From positions 310,001 through 374,000 of the forward strand of contig NZ_DALZFB010000002.1 of assembly GCF_031979925.1 (NCBI RefSeq): DNA of 64,000 nt, in the 5' to 3' direction. The notes beneath the pieces are model-generated. The model did not search any database. It saw only the letters and a list, made by a program, of their open reading frames with translations, and had not been told where the DNA came from. The stretch comes from Pseudescherichia sp031979925. Its GTDB lineage: Bacteria > Pseudomonadota > Gammaproteobacteria > Enterobacterales > Enterobacteriaceae. Position numbers and translations under genes: made by a program. Below, in pieces: positions 1-8,583 of this stretch (positions are counted from its first letter, which is position 1; each line of letters starts with the position of its first letter).

Positions 1-1
1 G

Positions 2-775
2 CTGGTGATGCAGGCTATTTTGCGTAACCCGCTGGCGGAACCCTATCTACTGGGCATTTCCGCAGGGGCTTCGCTGGGGGCAGTAGGGGTGATGCTGCTG
101 GGTATCGGCGGCAGCGCCCTGAGCGTCAGCGGCGGGGCATTCGTCGGTGCCTGTCTGGCGTTTGGCCTGATTGTGCTGATCACCCGTGGCATGAGCGACA
201 GTCCGCCGCGTATCCTGCTGGCGGGCATTGCCGGTACCCAGCTGTTTAACGCGCTGACGGCGTACGTGGTCAGCACCTCGGCCAATGCCGAGCAGTCGCG
301 CAGCGTGATGTTCTGGCTGCTGGGGAGCTTAAGCGGCGTACGCTGGCCGGATGCGCTGCTGAGCCTGGGGGTGACGCTACTGGGATTTCTGATCGTAATG
401 CGATTTGCGCGTGCGCTCGATACCTTCACCTTTGGCGATGAGGTCTCGACTACGCTCGGGATCCCGGTGACCTTTGTGCGTATTGCGCTGCTGCTGACCA
501 CGGCGCTGATCACCGCTAACATCGTCAGCGCCATCGGTGCGGTCGGTTTTGTCGGCCTGGTCATTCCCCACATAACGCGGATGCTCACCGGCGCGGGCCA
601 TGCCGTCACGGTGCCCGTGGCCTTTCTCATTGGCAGCCACTTTATGATCGTGGCCGATATTGTCTCGCGGACGTTGATTACCCATCAGGTGCTGCCCATC
701 GGAGTGGTCACTGCCCTGGTGGGCGCGCCCGCCTTTGTTGTGCTCCTCTACCGGAGCCGGGAGAAGAATCAGTGA
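2..775 (+). CDS. FecCD-family iron-siderophore ABC transporter permease, 5' end cut by window
   Basis: This is an inner-membrane permease subunit of an iron-chelate ABC importer of the FecCD/BtuC family. The reading frame is open to the window edge, so the N-terminus is missing. The visible part begins with the family motif NPLAEPYLLGISAGAS and contains several long hydrophobic helices. It also has the cytoplasmic coupling region GAVGFVGLVIPHITRM, which in this family contacts the ATPase. The last codons overlap the ATPase gene (GTGA), so the two are translationally coupled. The periplasmic binding protein is presumably upstream, outside the window. The exact siderophore cannot be told from the sequence. 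Confidence 0.9.
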   Translation: MVMQAILRNPLAEPYLLGISAGASLGAVGVMLLGIGGSALSVSGGAFVGACLAFGLIVLITRGMSDSPPRILLAGIAGTQLFNALTAYVVSTSANAEQSRSVMFWLLGSLSGVRWPDALLSLGVTLLGFLIVMRFARALDTFTFGDEVSTTLGIPVTFVRIALLLTTALITANIVSAIGAVGFVGLVIPHITRMLTGAGHAVTVPVAFLIGSHFMIVADIVSRTLITHQVLPIGVVTALVGAPAFVVLLYRSREKNQ

Positions 776-1545
776 ACATGAGCGCTGAACGGCTGGAGGT
801 TACCCTCCAGTCGCGAAAAATCCTTCACAATGTCAGCCTGGCGCTGGCGGGCGGGCAGACTATCGGCCTGCTGGGGCCCAACGGCTCGGGTAAATCGACG
901 CTGCTCCGCTGCCTGGCCGGGCTGTATCCTGCGCTTAAACCACGTATTCGCCTCAATGGCGATCCGTTAAGCGCTCTTCCGCTGAAAATGCTGGCGCGCC
1001 GGATGGCCTTCGTCCCCCAGCATGCGGAGGCTGACGGGGATCTCAGCGTAGAGCAGATCGTTCGCCTTGGACGTACGCCGCACCGCCTGACGTTTGGCTC
1101 CCTGCGTGCCGACGATCGGGCTGCCATAGAGGAGGCGATGAGCCTGATGCAGCTGGCCGGGCTGCGGCATCGGCTGTGGCGTCAGCTCTCCGGCGGGGAG
1201 CGCCAGCGGTGCCAGATTGCCCGGGCGCTGGCCCAGCAGCCGGAAGTTCTGCTGCTTGATGAACCCACCAACCATCTTGATATCCATCATCAGCTGGAGC
1301 TGATGGGGTTGATATCCCGGCTGCCAATGACGGTGGTGATTGCCCTGCACGATCTCAATCTGGCGGCAAACTACTGCCAGCAGCTGGTGCTGATCGAGAC
1401 GGGAAAAGTTGTCAGCGTGGGGACGCCAGAGACGGTGCTCACTCCGGATGAGATCGAGAAGCGGTGGAAAGTGAAGGCAAAGGTGCAGAGAGAGGAGGGC
1501 GGCGCGATGAGTATTTACTATCTCCCCATCCGCCGCCCGATATAA
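772..1545 (+). CDS. ABC transporter ATP-binding protein, iron-siderophore type (FepC/FecE-like)
   Basis: This is the cytoplasmic ATPase that powers the permease encoded just upstream. All ABC motifs are present: Walker A GPNGSGKS (about residues 35-42), signature LSGGERQ (about 139-145), Walker B LLLDEP (about 160-165) and a downstream switch His in ALHDLN. The length, 257 residues, is normal for FepC-like proteins. The gene starts at a GTG that overlaps the permease stop. An in-frame ATG two codons later is an alternative start. It converges on the isomerase gene, whose stop lies only a few bases away. Confidence 0.92.
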   Translation: MNMSAERLEVTLQSRKILHNVSLALAGGQTIGLLGPNGSGKSTLLRCLAGLYPALKPRIRLNGDPLSALPLKMLARRMAFVPQHAEADGDLSVEQIVRLGRTPHRLTFGSLRADDRAAIEEAMSLMQLAGLRHRLWRQLSGGERQRCQIARALAQQPEVLLLDEPTNHLDIHHQLELMGLISRLPMTVVIALHDLNLAANYCQQLVLIETGKVVSVGTPETVLTPDEIEKRWKVKAKVQREEGGAMSIYYLPIRRPI

Positions 1546-1547
1546 CC

Positions 1548-2966
1548 CTACCGGTGCAGGTAAGTGTTAACCCCGAGGTAGCGCGTGAAGGCCTCCTGCA
1601 AAATTTCGGCGCTGGCGGAGTGGTTCATCGCCACGTGGTGCTCAAAGCCGTTGCGGCAGATCCACGCCAGCAGATTCTCCAGGTGCGGAACCTGAATCAC
1701 CGCCCGGCAGCCGACGGTATCCAGCGGATCGTCCACCGATTGTCCCTCGCCGACGTAGGCTTTGATCTCGCCGGTGAGATCGTCCGTGCTCAGACGGAAG
1801 TAGGTCAGGTTGCCGCTCTTCAGGCGACCATGAACCGCCCCGCAGGTGTTCTCTTTCCCGACGGTGGTGCCGATGATATCGGCGGTGCCCATATGCGGAT
1901 CTTCAAGGCTGGCCGCCGCGAAGTTACCGCAGTGGAACAGCACGCACTTGTCGCGATCGTCGCCAAAGTTGTTGTTCCAGTCGGCAATAGACGCCGGGCT
2001 CATGTTGCTGCTGGCGAGGGCGTACATCGACAGCGCACCCATCACATCCACCTCGCAGGCGCTGGGCATCAGCTGCCCGGACATGATGCTCATAATCGAG
2101 CAGACGTTAATGCCGAGGTTCTCCTGTAGCGACGTCCAGCACTGGATGGCGGTGGTATCGATATCGTTGGCGATAACCCACTCGCTGATCACCACGAACA
2201 GCTTCGCCATGGTGACGATTTTATCTGCCGGGATCCCGCTGGCGTCGGCATTGTCGAGCAGCAGGCGGCGTTTCTCATCGACGCGAATATCGTCATCGCG
2301 CAGCTGCTTGACGCGGGTAAAGACCTCGGAGAGATCCAGCGTCTCAACCGCAATCCCCAGCCGCTCAAGCAGCTTCTCGCTGTAACGCACGGTGTTAAAC
2401 CCGGCCGGGCGCGCGCCGATGGCCCCGACGCGCACGCCGCGCATGCTGCTCACTACACGGCAGATCTGTTCGAAGCGACGGAGATCCTTTTCAAATATCT
2501 CGCCGCTGAGGGCGCAGACGTGCTGGGTGGTCAGGGTAAAGGGGATGCCGTACTGACGCATGTTATTGCAAAGGGAGATTTTGCCGCAGAAGCTGTCCCG
2601 GCGGGTTGCCAGCCCCATCTTATCGAGGTTGTCCTCTTCGGCCTGAATCAGCACCGGGACGTTGAGGCCCGAGAGACGCAGGGTTTCGGCTACCGCTTTT
2701 TCATCGCCAAAGTTAGGCAGCAGCACCACCACGCCGTGGATCTCATCCCGGTGGGCGCGAAATAGCTCGGCGCAGATTTTCGCATCCTGGCGGGTTTCCA
2801 CTCCGCCCAGCTCGGTCTGCGTGTCGTCAAGCATAATGGTGTTGATACCCAGCCGCGCAAAGAGCGCCGTGGCCTGCTCGCGTGCTTCGGCTACCAGATA
2901 GCTGGGGAAAAACCCACGGTTGCCGATAATGACGCCCATGGTCAGGTTCTGCGGAATTCGGGACAT
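1548..2966 (-). CDS. L-fucose/L-arabinose isomerase-family sugar isomerase
   Basis: This 472-residue protein resembles the L-fucose/L-arabinose isomerase superfamily, cytoplasmic enzymes that interconvert aldoses and ketoses using a divalent metal. It has the usual pattern of alternating beta/alpha segments, for example VVVLLPNFGDEKAV, GAIGARPAGFNTVRY and AIQCWTSLQENLGIN, and a late GTADIIGTTVGKENTCG segment. The ATG at 2966 is chosen over an upstream one because GGAGAGAG lies eight bases before it. It diverges from a SorC-type regulator and shares an operator with the importer operon at 4.2-8.4 kb, so it probably processes the imported sugar. The substrate is unknown, and no kinase or aldolase is linked. 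Confidence 0.75.
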   Translation of the reverse strand: MSRIPQNLTMGVIIGNRGFFPSYLVAEAREQATALFARLGINTIMLDDTQTELGGVETRQDAKICAELFRAHRDEIHGVVVLLPNFGDEKAVAETLRLSGLNVPVLIQAEEDNLDKMGLATRRDSFCGKISLCNNMRQYGIPFTLTTQHVCALSGEIFEKDLRRFEQICRVVSSMRGVRVGAIGARPAGFNTVRYSEKLLERLGIAVETLDLSEVFTRVKQLRDDDIRVDEKRRLLLDNADASGIPADKIVTMAKLFVVISEWVIANDIDTTAIQCWTSLQENLGINVCSIMSIMSGQLMPSACEVDVMGALSMYALASSNMSPASIADWNNNFGDDRDKCVLFHCGNFAAASLEDPHMGTADIIGTTVGKENTCGAVHGRLKSGNLTYFRLSTDDLTGEIKAYVGEGQSVDDPLDTVGCRAVIQVPHLENLLAWICRNGFEHHVAMNHSASAEILQEAFTRYLGVNTYLHR

Positions 2967-2990
2967 TGCTCTCTCTCCAGTAATCTCTCT

Positions 2991-3024
2991 TGAATATATA
3001 TTCATTTATGATTTATTATTCATG
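2991..3024. promoter_or_regulatory. Operator copy 1 of the sugar regulon
   Basis: This 34-bp AT-rich element lies 25 bp upstream of the isomerase start. It begins with the palindrome TGAATATATATTCA and ends with ATGATTTATTATTCATG. It matches the element at 8379-8412 at 31 of 34 positions. A second conserved block, AAAGGAGAAAACGATCAC at 3083-3100, recurs as AAAGGAGAAAAGGATCAC at 8468-8485 at nearly the same distance. The inference is that the SorC-type regulator binds the 34-bp element. The second block reads GTGATC on the transcribed strand and may be a CRP-type half-site or a promoter element. Confidence 0.7.
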
Positions 3025-3189
3025 AGTGTAAGATATGCCTTACTTTTCCCTTTGTCACGACGTCTACTGGCAATTTTCTGAGAAAGGAGAAAACGATCAC
3101 AATTGCTTCAGCAAGCAAAAAACCAGGGCGTGCTTGTTATCTATTCAGGTATGCATAAAAATAACGGACATAAAATCAAGGGGAATATT

Positions 3190-4140
3190 ATGTCGAAGCA
3201 GGACGAACAACGCTTGCTGGTGAAGATCGCCACGCTCTACTACAGCGAAAACAGAAAGCAGTCTGAAATTGCCTCACTGCTGCACCTGTCACAATCCTTT
3301 GTCTCACGCGCCCTGACCCGCTGCCAGAAAGAGGGTTTGGTTAAAATCACCGTGGTTCAGCCAACCAATATTTTTGTCGAGCTAGAGAAAGCTATTGAAG
3401 AGCGCTTCGGCATTCGTCAGGCCATCGTCGTAGATGTGGGTGAGAACGCCAGCAACGGGCAGCTGAAACACGCCATCGGCAGCGCGGCGGCGCACTATGT
3501 TGAAACCCGCGTTCGGCCGGAAGACCTGGTCGGCATCTCCTCCTGGAGCAGCACCATTCGCTGCATGGTAGACGAGATGCATCCGCAGAATATCCGTGCG
3601 GCAGGCGTGATCCAGCTGCTGGGGGGCGTCGGCCCCAACGGCAACGTGCAGGCCACCATCCTCACCCAGCAGCTGGCGGCGCACCTTGGCTGCCCGGCGT
3701 GGCTGCTGCCCTCCCAGAGCATTGAGCACTCGGTGGAAGAGCGCGCCCGGCTGGTGAACAGCCCGGACGTGGCGGCGGCGGTGGCAAAATTTGATGAGGT
3801 GGATGTTGCCATCGTCGGCATCGGCGAGCTGGAACCATCCCAGCTGCTGAAAAATTCGGGTAACTACTACAACGAAGAGATGTTAACCCTGCTGGCGGAG
3901 CGCGGTGCGGTAGGGGATATCTGCCTGCACTACTACGACGCCGCCGGCAATCCGGTGCTGAGCCAGGAGGAGGATCCGGTGATCGGCATGGAGCTGGCGC
4001 AGATGCGCGCCTGCCAGCACGTTATCGCCCTGGCGGGCGGCTTAGAAAAAAGCAATGCCATTCGCGGCGCGCTGGAGGGTAACTACATCGATGTATTAAT
4101 TACCGACTTCGCGACGGCGCGTAGCCTGCTGAAAAAGTAG
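3190..4140 (+). CDS. SorC/DeoR-type sugar-binding transcriptional regulator
   Basis: This is a 316-residue regulator of the SorC family, which pairs an N-terminal helix-turn-helix with a C-terminal sugar-phosphate-binding domain and acts as an effector-controlled repressor or activator. The HTH is visible near the start (KQSEIASLLHLSQSFVSRALTRCQKEGLVKITV). The effector domain carries GISSWSSTIRCMV, VIQLLGGVG and VAIVGIGELEPSQLL, and ends with DVLITDFATARSLL, all typical of the family. The ATG at 3190 is preferred because AAGGGG sits just before it. It is transcribed divergently from the isomerase and is the obvious candidate to bind the twin operators. Confidence 0.88.
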   Translation: MSKQDEQRLLVKIATLYYSENRKQSEIASLLHLSQSFVSRALTRCQKEGLVKITVVQPTNIFVELEKAIEERFGIRQAIVVDVGENASNGQLKHAIGSAAAHYVETRVRPEDLVGISSWSSTIRCMVDEMHPQNIRAAGVIQLLGGVGPNGNVQATILTQQLAAHLGCPAWLLPSQSIEHSVEERARLVNSPDVAAAVAKFDEVDVAIVGIGELEPSQLLKNSGNYYNEEMLTLLAERGAVGDICLHYYDAAGNPVLSQEEDPVIGMELAQMRACQHVIALAGGLEKSNAIRGALEGNYIDVLITDFATARSLLKK

Positions 4141-4185
4141 GGCGAACCTCCCCGGACGGCATCGCCCGGGGAAGAAGAGCAGGGG

Positions 4186-5274
4186 CTATTTGCCCTCCAT
4201 CACCGCTTTCTGCGCCACCACCGCCGCTTTCTGCTGCATCCGGTTTTGCATCTGGTCGATGATCACCGCCACGATAATCACGATGCCCTTAATCACCATC
4301 TGCCAGAATTCGCTGACGCCCATCATCACCAGGCCATCGGCAAGAAAACCGATCACGAACGCGCCGATCAGGGTGCCGACAATGGTACCGCGCCCGCCAG
4401 CCAGCGAGGTTCCGCCCAGCACCACCGCTGCGATAGCGTTCATCTCAAAGGCGGTGCCGTTAGCCGGATGGCTGGCCACCAGCTGCGCGGAGACCACGAT
4501 CCCGGCGATAGCGGCACAGAAGCCAGAGAGCATATAGACCAGGATCTTAACCTGCTTGACCTTAACGCCCGAGAGCTCGGCGGCGCGCTCGTTATCGCCG
4601 ATGGCATAGACATGGCGGCCAAAGGGCAGGCGGCGGGCGATGTATGCGATAATCAGCGCCAGCACGATCATCATCCAGATCGCCCATGGAAGGCCGAACA
4701 GCGTTCCGGCCCCAATCTCATCAAAGCCAGTATTGCCCAGCAGCGGGTTTCCGGAGAGGCCGGGGAAGGTCTGTCCATCGGAGGTCAGCATTGCCGCGCC
4801 GCGCAGGACGTACATGGTACCGAGGGTGCAGATAAAGGGGGCAACGTTGTAGCGGGTGATGATCCAGCCGTTCGCTGCGCCGATCAGCGCGCCGATCAAG
4901 AGCACCACCGGGACGATCACCCAAACGCTGGGGAAGATGGCGATGCCAAACATCGGCAGTACGATCCCTTTGGTGATCATCCACCCGGCAATCATCCCGC
5001 ACAGGCCCAGCGTTGCGCCGATAGAGAGGTCGATCCCGGCGGTGATAATCACAAAGGTGATGCCCAGCGCCAGAAAGGCGTTAATGGCGATATGCTTAAT
5101 CATGATCACCATACTGCCAGCCGACAGGAACCCTGGCACCATCACGGTGAAGAAACCGACAATAAGGAAAAGGGCAATAAACGTCCGTAATTTCAACAAA
5201 ATAAGCAGAATATTCTCGCGGGACAGCGATGCCCCGCCGCGTGGCGTTAACGTGGCCGATTGGACTCTTTTCAT
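4186..5274 (-). CDS. RbsC-type sugar ABC transporter permease
   Basis: This is the membrane permease of a monosaccharide ABC importer of the ribose/xylose/galactose type (BPD_transp_2 family). It has about ten hydrophobic segments and the family motifs GIDLSIGATLGLCGM and AAVVLGGTSLAGGRG. The start at 5274 follows an AGGGG ribosome-binding site and lies one base from the end of the ATPase gene, so it is the last gene of the four-gene importer operon. Its sugar cannot be read from the sequence; the operator shared with the isomerase links it to the same regulon. Confidence 0.92.
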   Translation of the reverse strand: MKRVQSATLTPRGGASLSRENILLILLKLRTFIALFLIVGFFTVMVPGFLSAGSMVIMIKHIAINAFLALGITFVIITAGIDLSIGATLGLCGMIAGWMITKGIVLPMFGIAIFPSVWVIVPVVLLIGALIGAANGWIITRYNVAPFICTLGTMYVLRGAAMLTSDGQTFPGLSGNPLLGNTGFDEIGAGTLFGLPWAIWMMIVLALIIAYIARRLPFGRHVYAIGDNERAAELSGVKVKQVKILVYMLSGFCAAIAGIVVSAQLVASHPANGTAFEMNAIAAVVLGGTSLAGGRGTIVGTLIGAFVIGFLADGLVMMGVSEFWQMVIKGIVIIVAVIIDQMQNRMQQKAAVVAQKAVMEGK

Positions 5275-5275
5275 T

Positions 5276-6802
5276 TTAAAACCCCTGAGCACTTGCTGTG
5301 ACCAGCGCTGATTCTTCGGCCCGATCGCGAACGATGTCGGCGGTAAGCTTGCCGCCGGACATCACCAGAATACGGTCGGAAACCGCCATGATCTCTTTTA
5401 AATCCGAGGTGGAGAAGACCACCGCGATGCCCTGCTGAGAGAGCTGCACCATCATGCGGAACACGTCCGCCTTCGCGCCAACGTCAATGCCCCGCGTCGG
5501 TTCATCAAGGAACAGCACCTTGGGATTGGTCAGCAGCGAGCGGCCAATCACCACCTTCTGCTGGTTGCCGCCGCTCAGGGCCTGGATCTCTACCTCCGGC
5601 GAGGAGACCTTAATCGACAGGTCGCCAATGGTGCCCGCCACGACGGCATCCTCCTCTTTACTGGCGATAGTCAGCCCGCGCTGGAGGCGTCGCCAGAGGC
5701 TGGCGATGGTCAGGTTGCTCGCCACCGAAGAGATGGGGAAGATGCCGGTCCGCTTGCGGTCTTCCGGTACCAGGCTCATTCCCATCCGGATGCGGTCGGC
5801 GGTCGCCAGCCGCTGGGGTACCGGCTTGCTGTCGAGCCACAGCTTGCCGAAGTAGTTGCGCTCGGTGCCCAGCAGGCACTCGAACAGTTCGGTGCGCCCG
5901 GCCCCCATCAGGCCGTAAATACCAACGATCTCTCCGGCATGCACCTTAAAGCTGACGTCGTTAACCACGGTGTTTCCCGCGGCGTTGACGCAGGTTATGT
6001 GTTCCGCCTCCAGCAGCGGCGGCCCAAAGGTGCGGCCCGGTTCAAGGAAATTACTTACCGGATCGCTACCAAGCATCTCGCGGACGATCCACGGCACATC
6101 AATATCTTTTACCTGCGCTTCCGCCTGGAACTTGCCGTCACGCAGGATAGTGATGACGTCGCCGATGGCCATCAGCTCTTCCAGGCGGTGCGAGATATAG
6201 ATAATGGAGACCCCCTGGCGGGTTAGCTCGCGGATCACGCGAAACAGGATCTCCACTTCGGTTTTACTCAGCGCCGAGGTGGGTTCGTCGAGGATCAAAA
6301 TGTCGGCATCCTCCGCCAGCGCCTTGGCGATCTCCACCAGCTGCTGCTGGCCCACCTTCAGGTTGCCCACCAGATCTTTGGGCGAGATGGGCTGGTCGAG
6401 GCGTTGCAGCAGCTCGGCGGCGCGTCGCTCCTGCTCGGTTTCGTTGATGGGCGTGATGCCTTTTTGCAGCTCGCGGCCAAGAAAAATATTTTCGGCGACG
6501 TTCAGGTTCTCAAACAGATTCAGCTCCTGGTGCACCATGCCGATCCCGTGCGCGGCTGCCGCACGGGTGCTCGGAAAGTGCACCGGTTTGCCGTTAAGCA
6601 GGATCTCGCCGAGGCTGGGCTGCTGCACGCCAGCCAGGATCTTCATTAGCGTCGATTTACCGGCTCCGTTTTCGCCAATGATGACGTTTACCTTCCCGCG
6701 CCAGACGTTATAGTCGACGTTATCCAGCGCCACGGTGCCGGGAAAGAGCATCGAGATCCCACGCGTGCGCAGGATAATGTCATCCACAGGGGTAACGCTC
6801 AT
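5276..6802 (-). CDS. RbsA/MglA-type sugar ABC transporter ATPase, two nucleotide-binding domains
   Basis: This 508-residue protein is the duplicated ATPase of a monosaccharide importer. The N-terminal half has Walker A GENGAGKST, a signature-like VGQQQLVEIAKAL and Walker B ILILDEPTSAL. The C-terminal half has the degenerate P-loop GLMGAGRTE usual in this family, a canonical LSGGNQQKVVIGRSL, and VLFLDEPTRGID. Its ATG overlaps the stop of the DUF2291 gene in the form TAATG, indicating translational coupling. It would sit on the cytoplasmic face, bound to the permease encoded next. Confidence 0.94.
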   Translation of the reverse strand: MSVTPVDDIILRTRGISMLFPGTVALDNVDYNVWRGKVNVIIGENGAGKSTLMKILAGVQQPSLGEILLNGKPVHFPSTRAAAAHGIGMVHQELNLFENLNVAENIFLGRELQKGITPINETEQERRAAELLQRLDQPISPKDLVGNLKVGQQQLVEIAKALAEDADILILDEPTSALSKTEVEILFRVIRELTRQGVSIIYISHRLEELMAIGDVITILRDGKFQAEAQVKDIDVPWIVREMLGSDPVSNFLEPGRTFGPPLLEAEHITCVNAAGNTVVNDVSFKVHAGEIVGIYGLMGAGRTELFECLLGTERNYFGKLWLDSKPVPQRLATADRIRMGMSLVPEDRKRTGIFPISSVASNLTIASLWRRLQRGLTIASKEEDAVVAGTIGDLSIKVSSPEVEIQALSGGNQQKVVIGRSLLTNPKVLFLDEPTRGIDVGAKADVFRMMVQLSQQGIAVVFSTSDLKEIMAVSDRILVMSGGKLTADIVRDRAEESALVTASAQGF

Positions 6803-7410
6803 TACTGTGCCTCCTGTTTCACATCCAGCGCGGCGGCGTCCTGGGCTTTGCCATTGGCCAGCGTCACCGCAAACAGCACGGTGGCAGGTTTACCGTTCCA
6901 GCTGGCGTCGATTTTCGGCAGGTGCTTTGCAGCTTCGCGGTTATAGGCCCGGGAAAGCTGGGCAAACTGCACCTGATTAGTAAAATCTTCAAACTTAAAG
7001 CCGGTAGCATCGCGAATGGCGTTGCCGCGCATCACCGGCCCGAGCTGGATGGTCAGCGGCTGGTTGTCGACGGTGAACGTCAGCTTCTGCTCGCGCTCGT
7101 TACTGACGTCAACCGCGGTGACCGGGCTGGTCAGACGAACAAAAACGCTCTTCGGTGCGCCGCTGGCGGCTTTCAGCTGGCTGGTAAACGCGCTGGCGTC
7201 CAGCGCGTGTTGGTTAGCGGCATCCATAACGCGGGGCTGCCAGGTCTGTTGCGCGATCTGCTGCGGGGTCAGATTGTCGAAACTCTGTTTCGCATTTGGA
7301 TCGGCAGGCATGATCGGCTTGCCGTTTTCATCCAGATCCACCACCGTGCAGGCCGTTAGCAACAGGGTGGTGCACCCTATCAGCGCGACACCCCATTGTT
7401 TTAAGCCCAT
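6802..7410 (-). CDS. DUF2291-family lipoprotein of a sugar ABC importer
   Basis: This 202-residue protein has a signal peptide with a lipobox (LLTAC, Cys about residue 21), so it should be a lipid-anchored periplasmic protein. The rest matches the DUF2291 family (TPQQIAQQTWQPRVMDAA near the start, GPVMRGNAIRDATGFKFEDFTNQVQFA later). DUF2291 members are repeatedly found within RbsABC-type sugar importer operons, but their biochemical role is not established. Here it lies between the binding protein and the ATPase, with coupled start and stop codons on the ATPase side. Confidence 0.82.
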   Translation of the reverse strand: MGLKQWGVALIGCTTLLLTACTVVDLDENGKPIMPADPNAKQSFDNLTPQQIAQQTWQPRVMDAANQHALDASAFTSQLKAASGAPKSVFVRLTSPVTAVDVSNEREQKLTFTVDNQPLTIQLGPVMRGNAIRDATGFKFEDFTNQVQFAQLSRAYNREAAKHLPKIDASWNGKPATVLFAVTLANGKAQDAAALDVKQEAQ

Positions 7411-7422
7411 AGCGCCTCCGCC

Positions 7423-8364
7423 TTACTCGCCGAGTTTAAACATGTTGAGTTTTTTAGCGTTTGACTCATCGATCAGGACGCAATCCATCAGCTGTTTTTC
7501 ATCTTTCTGCGCTTTACCGTTTTTCAGGAAGTAGTCCGCCTGCACGACGGCCATCTGCGCCTGCTCCCAGCCCGGCTGCAGCACGGTGGCTTTAATATTG
7601 CCTTTGTTAATAATGGAGTCGCGGGTGTAGTCGCTGCCGTCAAAGCCGACGACGATAACATTCGTCTTACCGGCAGCCTTCAGCGCGGCCTCGGCCCCCA
7701 GAGCCATGGTATCGTTGCCGGAGATCACGCCCACAATGTCTGGATTGGTCTGCAGAATGGCTTCCATACGGTTAAACGCTTCGGTCTGGCTCCAGTTAGC
7801 GGTCTGCTGCGCCACCATCTTCATATCCGGATAGTCGTCCAGAATGTCATGGTAGCCCTGGGAGCGAACGCTGGCGTTGGTATCCGACTGGCGGCCCAGC
7901 AGCTCGACGTACTTGCCTTTACCGTCCAGCAGCTTGGCGAACTTCTCTGCGCCCAGCTGTGCGCCCTGGTAGTTGTTGGAGACGATTTGTGCCACGGCGA
8001 TGCCGGTTTTGTTAATTTCGCGATCGATCAGGAAGGCCGGAACGCCTGCGGCCTTGGCTTTCTCCAGCGGCCCGACGGTGGCATCGGCCCCAGCGTTATC
8101 GAGAATAATCGCTTTCGCCTTACGAGCGATGGCGGTCTCAATCAGCTGGTTCTGCTTGTTCACGTCGTCGTCATGCGAGGCCACGAGGGTGGTATAACCC
8201 AGCTCTTTGGCTTTCGCCGCCGCGCCATCAGCCTCCGCTTTAAAGAAAGGGTTGTCGTGTGAAGGGGTAATAATAGCGATCAGTCCATTATCCGCGGCAA
8301 ACAGCGAACCGGAAGCGGCAATCATGGAAGCGAGCAGTACGGATTTTACAAAGGTAGCGTTCAT
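7423..8364 (-). CDS. RbsB-type periplasmic sugar-binding protein
   Basis: This is the soluble periplasmic receptor of the importer, Peripla_BP_4/RbsB family. A Sec signal peptide ends at about LFAADNG, followed by two Rossmann-like lobes with hallmark segments TPSHDNPFFKAEADGAAAKAKELGY, KAIILDNAGADA and VVGFDGSDYTRDSI. The ATG at 8364 is chosen because GTGGAG lies eight bases upstream; a GTG four codons earlier would consume that site. It is the first gene of the importer operon and lies just downstream of operator copy 2. Ribose-type pentoses or related sugars are plausible ligands, but this is an inference. Confidence 0.92.
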   Translation of the reverse strand: MNATFVKSVLLASMIAASGSLFAADNGLIAIITPSHDNPFFKAEADGAAAKAKELGYTTLVASHDDDVNKQNQLIETAIARKAKAIILDNAGADATVGPLEKAKAAGVPAFLIDREINKTGIAVAQIVSNNYQGAQLGAEKFAKLLDGKGKYVELLGRQSDTNASVRSQGYHDILDDYPDMKMVAQQTANWSQTEAFNRMEAILQTNPDIVGVISGNDTMALGAEAALKAAGKTNVIVVGFDGSDYTRDSIINKGNIKATVLQPGWEQAQMAVVQADYFLKNGKAQKDEKQLMDCVLIDESNAKKLNMFKLGE

Positions 8365-8378
8365 CGTTTTCTCCACAT

Positions 8379-8412
8379 TGAATATTTATTCAATAATGAT
8401 TTATTATTCATG
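8379..8412. promoter_or_regulatory. Operator copy 2 of the sugar regulon
   Basis: This 34-bp element begins TGAATATTTATTCA and ends ATGATTTATTATTCATG. It is 31/34 identical to the element at 2991-3024 and lies 14 bp upstream of the binding-protein start in the same orientation. The related block at 8468-8485 lies further upstream. Together they indicate that the importer operon and the isomerase are co-regulated. Confidence 0.7.
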
Positions 8413-8583
8413 TTAACGATAAGGCCGAGTTGTTAAACTGTCTACGGTTTGCGCAGGTAATTTCTTAAAAGGAGAAAAGGATCACGATCTATGAGGCGAG
8501 GAGGAGTTATCCGAAAAAGGGATGATGACCGGGCGTATTCGTTCGCTGCCCGGCCTCTCTCTGAAAAGCGATCGGCGTGATCG

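Noticed and set aside
4246..5190. 314-codon open frame antisense to the sugar permease
   Set aside because: The translated product is extremely rich in His, Asp and Gly with no fold-like pattern; the permease on the other strand is certain.
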